Part shown: one piece after another, positions 59,044 through 64,000 of the stretch | How the letters are laid out: every line of letters starts with the position of its first letter | Numbering within the stretch: position 1 is the first letter of the stretch | NCBI RefSeq assembly: GCF_009932555.1 | Contig: NZ_BLJO01000001.1 | Location: 62,001-126,000, forward strand | Origin: Steroidobacter agaridevorans | GTDB lineage: Bacteria > Pseudomonadota > Gammaproteobacteria > Steroidobacterales > Steroidobacteraceae | Length of the DNA: 64,000 nt | Direction: 5' to 3' | Translations under genes and position numbers: made by a program | The notes under the pieces: generated by a model | What the model saw: the letters and a program-made list of their open reading frames with translations, nothing else | Told to the model about the DNA's origin: nothing | Databases searched by the model: none

Positions 59044-59355
59044 CTACAAACGACGCGGGGCTATACCCGCCTCTTCCATGATGGTGCGACGGTCGGACGC
59101 CGGGATCTTGGCGTACGCCAGAATCCACGCAGCGAGCTGATCGTCCACAGCGTAAAAGTATGCTGAGGGTACCTTGAGAGCCTTGGCCAACTGCTCTGCG
59201 ACAGCAAACCCAGGCACGTGCACGTCACGCTCATATTGATTGATGCGCGTGCTCGCGACAGACTGGTCCATCCCGGCATTAATACCCACTTGCGCCTGGC
59301 TCAAGCCAATCCGCAACCGCGCTTCCTTCAGCCGCTTTCCCAGCACCGACGCCAT
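59044..59355 (-). CDS. XRE-family repressor, paralogue 1
   Basis: The 103-aa protein has a Cro/CI-type helix-turn-helix at about residues 6-62 ('LGKRLKEARLRIGLSQAQVGINAGMDQSVASTRINQYERDVHVPG') and a C-terminal helical region with 'YFYAVDDQLAAWILAYAKI'. It shares the 'VASTRINQYER' recognition stretch and 'DQLAAWIL' segment with the next gene upstream, so the two are paralogues and may bind related operators. One copy of the CTAAG-N5-CTTAG operator lies about 58 bases upstream of its start. Confidence 0.85.
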   Translation of the reverse strand: MASVLGKRLKEARLRIGLSQAQVGINAGMDQSVASTRINQYERDVHVPGFAVAEQLAKALKVPSAYFYAVDDQLAAWILAYAKIPASDRRTIMEEAGIAPRRL

Positions 59356-59412
59356 CGTGCCCCACCTTTCTGTGTGAGCAGCTAGAGTGTTGATCGAGCC
59401 GACCGTCGCCTA

Positions 59413-59427
59413 CTAAGACTTACTTAG
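59413..59427. promoter_or_regulatory. Palindromic operator CTAAG-N5-CTTAG, copy 1
   Basis: CTAAGACTTACTTAG lies upstream of XRE paralogue 1 and overlaps the stop codon of paralogue 2. It is identical to two of the three copies at 59804-59879 and is probably the binding site of one or both XRE proteins. Confidence 0.7.
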
Positions 59428-59779
59428 CAGCCTCGAGGGACTTGGCTTTCTCTTTCTCCCTCGCCTTCTCCTCCTCTTTCTCCTTGGCTGACTGCAGAAC
59501 AGCATCACGAAGCGTGGGGTCGACTAACTCAAGAGCTAAAATCCAGGCCGCGAGTTGGTCGCTTTCGGCATAGAAGTAAGGCGCCGGGACGGATAGGCAT
59601 TTCGCAATGCGCTCGACCGTTTTCAATCCCGGCCGGTGCTTGCCACGTTCGTATTGATTGATCCGGGTGCTTGCAACCGAGGCGTCGATGCCGGCACGAA
59701 TTCCGAGCGTTGCTTGGCTATCCCCTTTCTTCTTTCGGGCTTCACGCAAACGCCTCGCAATGACCGACTCGACTCCCAT
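59420..59779 (-). CDS. XRE-family repressor, paralogue 2
   Basis: The 119-aa protein has an N-terminal helix-turn-helix (about residues 6-62, 'ARRLREARKKKGDSQATLGIRAGIDASVASTRINQYERGKHRPG'), the shared 'YFYAESDQLAAWILAL' segment, and a highly charged Glu/Lys-rich C-terminal helix (KEKEEEKAREKEKAK) absent from paralogue 1. It is divergent from csrA, with three operator copies between them. The arrangement resembles an autoregulated phage- or ICE-type repressor. Confidence 0.85.
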   Translation of the reverse strand: MGVESVIARRLREARKKKGDSQATLGIRAGIDASVASTRINQYERGKHRPGLKTVERIAKCLSVPAPYFYAESDQLAAWILALELVDPTLRDAVLQSAKEKEEEKAREKEKAKSLEAAK

Positions 59780-59803
59780 CCATCCCTGTCCATCCCATCG
59801 ATC

Positions 59804-59879
59804 CTAAGACTTTCTTAGTTTTTGGTTTGACTGCCTACTAAGACTTACTTAGTATCGGCATTCGCTAAGACTTACTTAG
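59804..59879. promoter_or_regulatory. Three palindromic operators between xre paralogue 2 and csrA
   Basis: Copies lie at 59804-59818 (CTAAGACTTTCTTAG), 59838-59852 and 59865-59879 (both CTAAGACTTACTTAG), all in the same orientation with start-to-start spacings of 34 and 27 bases. The middle copy extends to TACTAAG-N5-CTTAGTA (59836-59854). They cover the csrA promoter and the region upstream of the repressor gene. Confidence 0.8.
59827..59855 (+). promoter_or_regulatory. Candidate promoter of the csrA operon, covered by operators
   Basis: TTGACT (59827-59832) and TAGTAT (59850-59855) are separated by 17 bases. The middle operator fills the spacer and the third lies just downstream of the predicted start, which would permit tight repression. 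Confidence 0.55.
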
Positions 59880-59937
59880 TCCTTGGCACAGCAGATCGTG
59901 GTTCGACTGGGCGCGACCCAGACAGGAGTGTTCGACC

Positions 59938-60153
59938 ATGCTGATCCTGACTCGACGAGTGGGCGAGACCGTAATGATCGGCCGCGACATCACCGTCACG
60001 GTCCTCGGTGTCAAAGGCAATCAGGTGCGGGTGGGCGTCCACGCTCCCAAGGAAGTGCCCGTACACCGCGAAGAGATCTACGAGCGCATCCAGCGCGAAG
60101 AAGCTGCAGCGCACGGCGACGAATCGCCCCACCTCGGCCCTAACTCGAGGTGA
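59938..60153 (+). CDS. csrA: Accessory carbon storage regulator CsrA
   Basis: This 71-aa protein is a full CsrA: '[15 protein letters not shown]' (RNA-contact strand, R6/R7 equivalents present), '[36 protein letters not shown]' (second RNA-contact region with the conserved Val-His-Arg). An 11-residue polar tail follows. CsrA dimers bind GGA in mRNA leaders to control translation. The ribosome binding site here is caGGAg (59924-59928), so autoregulation is possible. Its place in an integrase-marked island, behind XRE operators, indicates an accessory copy. Confidence 0.95.
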   Translation: MLILTRRVGETVMIGRDITVTVLGVKGNQVRVGVHAPKEVPVHREEIYERIQREEAAAHGDESPHLGPNSR

Positions 60154-60158
60154 TGGCG

Positions 60159-60662
60159 ATGACAGAGAAAGCGCAGTGCTGTCCGCCGCCCGGGCCGGTT
60201 CTCTCATTCAAGCCCGTACTGGTGGCGGAACACATCGAAAGCTGCCGAGCCCACGCCGCGAGTCTCAGTGGCCTTGCCAACATTGCCACCCAGACATTGC
60301 ACACGTGCTTCGAATATGGACCGGACGAACCTCACCTGGGGACATGCATGGATGCGGCACTTGAACTGCTCGATCAGGTGCATACGGCGTTACAGCCACT
60401 CGGCGCTGTTTCGCACTACGCTGATCCCGTAAGCCGAGCCTCGGAAATCGCTGCCGGATGTGAAGCGCAACGCAAAGCGCTCCATCGCGCACGACACCTA
60501 ACACTGGCAGTCATCTATGTCTTGCGAAGTAGCGAAATGGATGGAACCGATGAGGCGGACGAGATCATCGAATCACTGCACGAGTTGGAAGAAGGCATTC
60601 GATTGGTCCTCGAAGGCCTGCTCCCAGCGGCGATGTCCTTGCCGGATCCACCTGCAAGTTGA
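60159..60662 (+). CDS. Helical hypothetical protein downstream of csrA
   Basis: This 167-aa protein is predicted to be mostly alpha-helical, with Ala/Leu-rich amphipathic stretches and no signal peptide or membrane helix. It has a Cys-Cys-Pro-Pro-Pro near the start, 'CMDAALELLDQVHTALQPL' in the middle and an acidic 'DEADEIIESLHELEEGIRLVLEGLLPA' near the end. Three starts are close together (GTG 60150, ATG 60153, ATG 60159); I chose 60159 because GAGG lies eight bases upstream. It overlaps or abuts the csrA stop, so the two are co-translated. Function is unknown. Confidence 0.6.
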   Translation: MTEKAQCCPPPGPVLSFKPVLVAEHIESCRAHAASLSGLANIATQTLHTCFEYGPDEPHLGTCMDAALELLDQVHTALQPLGAVSHYADPVSRASEIAAGCEAQRKALHRARHLTLAVIYVLRSSEMDGTDEADEIIESLHELEEGIRLVLEGLLPAAMSLPDPPAS

Positions 60663-60671
60663 GGCGCCACT

Positions 60672-61157
60672 ATGTCCGCACAAACTTCGATCCAGGCCAA
60701 GCACGCCGAACTTATCAAGCTCGCTACTCAGCTGTGGGCGCGCACCGCTAGTGCTGCAGGCATTGCGGGCGATGTCGCCCAAGCGCTGCCAACTGAGTTT
60801 GAGCCGGAATCCCTGAAGACCAACCTCGGCCTTTGCTGTCGCTTGCTTCAATGGGCGCTACTCGATACGAGCAGTGCGCTGGAAGCGTTGAAGGCGCGCC
60901 AAACCGCGAAGCTGCATATCGACAATTACGTGGTCACCTGTGAACAGCAGCACGAACGGCTGCGCGCATGTCTTGCGGTGGCAATGGCTATAGGCGAACT
61001 GATGCGCCACACCGACTTTGATGATCAGCGACTCGTGCTCGCAGGCCTGATGCCGGACCTGGATGAGCTAGCGGCTCTCGTCCGGGCTCTCAAAGAGCGA
61101 GCAGTAGCCTCTCGGGCAGGTGCTGCGACAAACTCTCCGGGCTACGTGAGCCAATGA
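60672..61157 (+). CDS. Helical hypothetical protein coupled to an XRE regulator (pair A)
   Basis: The 161-aa protein is predicted to be all-helical and soluble, with two Cys in 'LGLCCRLLQWALL', a central 'CEQQHERLRACLAVAMAIGELM' helix and an end 'MPDLDELAALVRALKERAV'. It resembles the preceding gene in size, composition and an 'L..LD.L' helical pattern, but I do not recognise a family. Its stop overlaps the ATG of the following XRE gene by four bases, indicating coupled translation. Confidence 0.6.
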   Translation: MSAQTSIQAKHAELIKLATQLWARTASAAGIAGDVAQALPTEFEPESLKTNLGLCCRLLQWALLDTSSALEALKARQTAKLHIDNYVVTCEQQHERLRACLAVAMAIGELMRHTDFDDQRLVLAGLMPDLDELAALVRALKERAVASRAGAATNSPGYVSQ

Positions 61158-61525
61158 ACTCACCTCAAATTAAACGTGAGAGCCGCGCCTTCTTTGCGAA
61201 GCTCGGCGCGCACATCGCATTGCTCCGCAAGACTAGAGGAATGACACAAGCGGAGCTGGCGCGCGCTCTCAAGGTATCGCAACAAGCAGTCTTCGCCTAC
61301 GAGCTCGGCGACCGGCGCGTATCGGTGCTCATCCTCACCAAGCTGACTAAGATATTTGGGGTCTCTATGGAAGAGCTTGCGGAGGTGACACCTCCGAAGC
61401 GATGGCACAATCAGCGACTCTCTCCCAAAGCCGTACGGCATGCGGAAAGATTGCAGAGACTATCCAAGACAAAGCAGCGCTTTGTGATCCGAATCATCGA
61501 TGTGTTGGAGCAGCAGCTTTCTTAG
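61154..61525 (+). CDS. XRE-family regulator (pair A)
   Basis: The 123-aa protein has a Cro/CI-type helix-turn-helix at about residues 15-72 ('LGAHIALLRKTRGMTQAELARALKVSQQAVFAYELGDRRVSV'). A basic C-terminal region rich in Arg/Lys follows (SPKAVRHAERLQRLSKTKQRFVI). Four-base overlap with the preceding helical gene suggests the two function together. It differs clearly from the paralogues at 59044-59779. Confidence 0.82.
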   Translation: MNSPQIKRESRAFFAKLGAHIALLRKTRGMTQAELARALKVSQQAVFAYELGDRRVSVLILTKLTKIFGVSMEELAEVTPPKRWHNQRLSPKAVRHAERLQRLSKTKQRFVIRIIDVLEQQLS

Positions 61526-61615
61526 TGGATCGTCATTTAACGAAACAGGCCCGGTGCTCCCCTGAGCGTCCTGATACAAATCGCTGAAGCCCAAGCCACT
61601 GCGGTCACTCTGCGG

Positions 61616-62023
61616 GTGGCCGCTCAAGCCTGTGAGCCCGGTCAAGACACACTCAAGGCTCGGCTGATACAGGGCACCGAAACTCTGGGAAGCCTAGCCC
61701 AACTCGCTTTTAGCTTGGTCCTTCGCGCCGAAAACCTGGAACGCGAGCTAATCCAACTCCGCGGCAACGGCATCGCCGCAGCCTCGGAACAACTGCGCAA
61801 AGCGGAACACCAGCTCGATGAGGCCAGGAACTTTGTATTCGTATGTTTACAAGCAATGAGACCTGGAGGCGAGGTCGACGCGACTTGCGAGATCCTGACG
61901 GTGCTGGATGCCGCATATGTGAAGCTCACTGAGGACGTTAGTCCGCATATTCGAGATGCACAGAAGGCGCTCAACAGTGACACGTCGAGCCGAAGTCGCC
62001 AGCAGCGTCGCGGTGACACATGA
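61616..62023 (+). CDS. Helical hypothetical protein coupled to an XRE regulator (pair B)
   Basis: The 135-aa protein is predicted helical ('LRAENLERELIQLRGNGIAAASEQLRKAEHQLDEARNFVFVCLQAM'), soluble, and of unknown function. The GTG start is the first usable start after an in-frame stop at 61538-61540 but has only a weak ribosome binding site, so the true start may lie further in. Its stop overlaps the next gene by four bases, the same arrangement as pair A. Confidence 0.55.
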   Translation: MAAQACEPGQDTLKARLIQGTETLGSLAQLAFSLVLRAENLERELIQLRGNGIAAASEQLRKAEHQLDEARNFVFVCLQAMRPGGEVDATCEILTVLDAAYVKLTEDVSPHIRDAQKALNSDTSSRSRQQRRGDT

Positions 62024-62370
62024 GCGTCAGGATCACGCCTGGACAGTCGGCGCAGTCCAGTGAACTCAGGAAGGAGAAACTGAGGCTCACTAACCTCGCC
62101 ATCTCTCTTGTCCTGCGTCGCCAGTTGCGCACAGAAGACCTCTATCAGACCGAAGTATGCCGATCGAGTGGCGTCAGTCGAACTCATCTGCAAAAGCTGC
62201 TTGCCGGTGAGGCGAATCCGTCGATATTCGTGCTGCTGGAACTGGCCGACAGTCTCTGCTTTGCAGACGAAATCGATCTAGTACGTCAGATCGTGGCGGA
62301 GCGTAACGCTCTCACTCCGCAACAAGGATTTGGTGAGGACAAGAATGCTGGCGAATCTGAACAACGCTAG
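62020..62370 (+). CDS. XRE-like helix-turn-helix protein (pair B)
   Basis: The 116-aa protein has a helix-turn-helix at about residues 25-80 ('LAISLVLRRQLRTEDLYQTEVCRSSGVSRTHLQKLLAGEANPSIFVLLELADSL') and a short acidic tail. It begins inside the stop of the pair B helical gene (ATGA). It is the last recognisable gene of the CsrA/XRE block; GC content is lower than in the core genome. Confidence 0.75.
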   Translation: MSVRITPGQSAQSSELRKEKLRLTNLAISLVLRRQLRTEDLYQTEVCRSSGVSRTHLQKLLAGEANPSIFVLLELADSLCFADEIDLVRQIVAERNALTPQQGFGEDKNAGESEQR

Positions 62371-62516
62371 CAGGCAGACCCGTCACATCTGAAAGACAAC
62401 ATCTTTAACGTTCTCCGGCTGACGCTCGAACGCACTGTGCCAGTCCGTTGTTCATACTGGCACGCGCGGCTCGCATCCCCTTTTCGCAGTTCTTCATAGA
62501 TATAGGCTCTCTTCGC

Positions 62517-63263
62517 TCAGGACCAGTCCGGCGCGAGCAGCCGGCGCTTGCCGTCCGCCGAGCGCGTGACGCCCGCTTGCTCCAAACCTTCGCGATCCCA
62601 GAGCTCACAAGTCACTTCCCGATGCCGCTGGTCCAGCGTCTCGCAATAGTTCGTGTACAGGCACAAGCGCACCTCGGCGCCCCGCCCGCTCAGCACTTTG
62701 ATGAACCAATCGGGATCGGCCAAAGCCTGGCGCGCGAAGCCGACGACGTCGGCTTGATCCGAAGCGAGCACGGCTTCGGCCTGATCGAAATTGTGAATGC
62801 CGCCGGCCGTGACGAGCGGCGTCGAATGTCCGGCAGCTCGAATTGCCGCGCGCATGAGTTTTGACGGTGGCAGATTGCGTCCGAACGGTCCGACCGCATC
62901 GGAGTAGTACGACGGCATGCACTCATAGCCGCTGCGCCCCGTGTAGGGATAGGCAGCCTCGCCCACCTTGGGCTGTTTTGCGTCGTCGAACTTGCCGCCG
63001 CGAGACACGGATAGGAAATCCATACCTGCGCCCGCGAACTGGGTCGCGTACCACACCGCGTCCTGGACGCTACTGCCCCCGTCGATGCATTCCTCAGCCA
63101 GGAAGCGGCAACCGACAGCGAAACGCTTGCTGACAGCCGATCGGACCGCCGAGAACACTTCCAGTGGCAGACGCACCCGCGCCTCACGCGAGCCGCCATA
63201 TCCATCCGTTCGAGTGTTCACCGTCGGTGAGCCTGGTAGCTGAGCGAACGCAAATACCCACAT
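62517..63263 (-). pseudogene. Old yellow enzyme (NADH:flavin oxidoreductase) family, 5'-truncated
   Basis: About 248 codons encode the C-terminal part of an OYE-type TIM barrel: 'NTRTDGYGGSREARVRLPLEVFSAVR', 'TPLVTAGGIHNFDQAEAVL' and 'ADVVGFARQALADPDWFIKV' (FMN-phosphate-binding strand). An intact enzyme has about 160-180 further N-terminal residues, including the FMN and substrate-binding His/Asn strands. They are absent, and the upstream DNA instead encodes the N-terminal part of an unrelated enzyme. The fragment is unlikely to be functional. Confidence 0.8.
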
Positions 63264-63294
63264 GACGAGCGCTCACCGCTTGCAAGAGGACCAT

Positions 63295-63699
63295 TCACAT
63301 GTCACTGCACGAGACAACGAACCACTCCGCAGGCACACTGGCCACCGCGGAGGCGGCTGCGGTACGAACGGAGGTGATCGAATGCGCGTCGGCTATGCAC
63401 TTGATCTGACCGGTTTCCCGATCGAAGACCACGACGACACCTTCGTGCGCCGAACGGCCCGGCCGCGATGGATCGCCGAACACGGAGACGATTTTAGCGC
63501 CGAACGTCTCCTGCACCGGGAGCACGCCAGGCATGACGCCGAACAGTTTCGCCGGGGCGATCGGCACGATGGTCCGCAGCGGCTGTTGCGGAGCTTCGGC
63601 GGTGAAACTCTTCATCGCCTCCCGAACCGCGGCGATACAACCATCGTAGTCGAGCAAGGCGAATATCTCATCTCGTCCGTACACGGGAACGTTCTTCAT
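63295..63699 (-). pseudogene. Ornithine cyclodeaminase/mu-crystallin family, 3'-truncated
   Basis: This 134-aa frame encodes the N-terminal third of an OCD/mu-crystallin-type protein: 'VYGRDEIFALLDYDGCIAAVREAM', 'GAKIVSVFGDPSRPG', 'EGVVVVFDRETGQIKCIADAHSITSVRTAAASAVA'. Homology ends just after the 'RTAAASA' motif, where the NAD-binding domain should begin. It then runs into about nine unrelated residues and a stop. The remaining 180-200 residues are missing, so it is probably a remnant. Confidence 0.78.
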
Positions 63700-63808
63700 G
63701 TTCGTCGAATCGCCTGCGAGTTCAATTTGGTCTCTGCGCTTCGAGAATAGTAAAAGCTTCGCTGCGCGAGTGGACGCTCGATCTATGATAGAAGCTCTTC
63801 AAGTGGAA

Positions 63809-64000
63809 TTACACGGCGTACTCGTTCATGAGCGCAGTCTGCTCCGCTGCAAGGCGAGTTGGTGTTGCTATCCAGAAGCACAGCGCAGCCAGCAAAGCGA
63901 GCGGCACGGCCACTGCCGCCATCGCCTTACCAAGCATCACCTCGCCGCCCAGAATTCCGCCGACCACAGCCACCATGGCGCAGACGATGCAGCTCTCCCC
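63809..64000 (-). CDS. C-terminal end of a membrane transporter (MFS-like), partial
   Basis: The last 63 codons of a minus-strand gene enter from the right edge. They encode two hydrophobic segments ('CIVCAMVAVVGGILGG' and 'MAAVAVPLALLAALCFWIA') and a short polar tail ending MNEYAV. The pattern fits the final helices of a major-facilitator transporter, but the fragment is too short for a firm call. The gene lies upstream of the OCD remnant on the same strand and may belong to the same former catabolic cluster. Confidence 0.5.
   Translation of the reverse strand, partial: GESCIVCAMVAVVGGILGGEVMLGKAMAAVAVPLALLAALCFWIATPTRLAAEQTALMNEYAV

Noticed and set aside
62370-62520. Possible right attachment site of the island (repeat of the tRNA-Ser 3' end)
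   Set aside because: No stretch here, or elsewhere to the right of the integrase, matches the T-arm/acceptor sequence of the tRNA.
63240-63700. OCD and OYE remnants as a single fusion gene
   Set aside because: The two frames differ and a stop codon separates them, so no fusion protein can be made.

Overview
The window reads as a high-GC (about 60-65 % by eye) gammaproteobacterial chromosome. The gene order serS-rarA-vanZ-lolA-ftsK // trxB // aat-infA // clpA-clpS, the ffs-dnaX-ebfC-recR run, gcvR-prx // dapA and orn // M48-rsgA are all gammaproteobacterial arrangements. Together with a T2SS gspCDEF block and a large TonB receptor/secreted peptidase locus, they suggest a free-living Xanthomonadales/Nevskiales/Steroidobacter-like organism. 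The lineage is an inference, since no rRNA is present.

Layout. 0-14 kb: a Bax-inhibitor-1 membrane protein with a clear terminator, a PhyH-type dioxygenase, and then conserved housekeeping genes (seryl-tRNA synthetase, RarA, LolA, FtsK, TrxB, Aat, IF-1, ClpA, ClpS). Aat, ClpS and ClpA together form the bacterial N-degron pathway. 14.6-20.6 kb: gspC-D-E-F of type II secretion, ending after gspF. 20.7-31.8 kb: a small acidic protein, UdgX (the uracil-DNA glycosylase that cross-links to DNA), a class III nucleotide cyclase, a gluzincin-like exported protein, a Gfo/Idh/MocA oxidoreductase, small membrane proteins, the tail-specific protease Prc, a coiled-coil protein, a DUF1249 protein and PpsR. 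31.9-38.2 kb: PpsA (divergent from its regulator PpsR), Orn, an M48 protease, RsgA and an alpha/beta hydrolase.

38.3-49.5 kb is the most interesting metabolic locus. A minus-strand operon encodes an exported, membrane-anchored serine hydrolase, an enolase-superfamily dipeptide epimerase/N-acyl amino acid racemase, a TonB-dependent receptor, a DUF1611 (DgcN-like) protein and a YkvI-type inner-membrane permease. A divergent XRE-cupin regulator faces it across a strong promoter with an overlapping palindrome. An S9-peptidase homologue that has lost its catalytic serine follows. I read the locus as uptake and catabolism of D-amino-acid-containing peptides.

49.5-56.7 kb returns to core genes: recR, ebfC, dnaX, the 4.5S SRP RNA gene (ffs), queF, phoH (PIN-PhoH), a peroxiredoxin with a histone-H1-like tail, gcvR and dapA. 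At 56.7 kb a tRNA-Ser(GGA) is followed four bases later by a tyrosine integrase. This opens an accessory island of visibly lower GC holding an excisionase-like protein, two paralogous XRE repressors, four copies of one palindromic operator, an accessory CsrA, and two tandem helical-protein/XRE gene pairs. From 62.5 kb to the end lie two truncated metabolic genes (old-yellow-enzyme C-terminal part, ornithine-cyclodeaminase-family N-terminal part), apparently joined by a deletion, and the C-terminal end of a membrane transporter that runs off the window. No CRISPR array, rRNA or transposase was seen.
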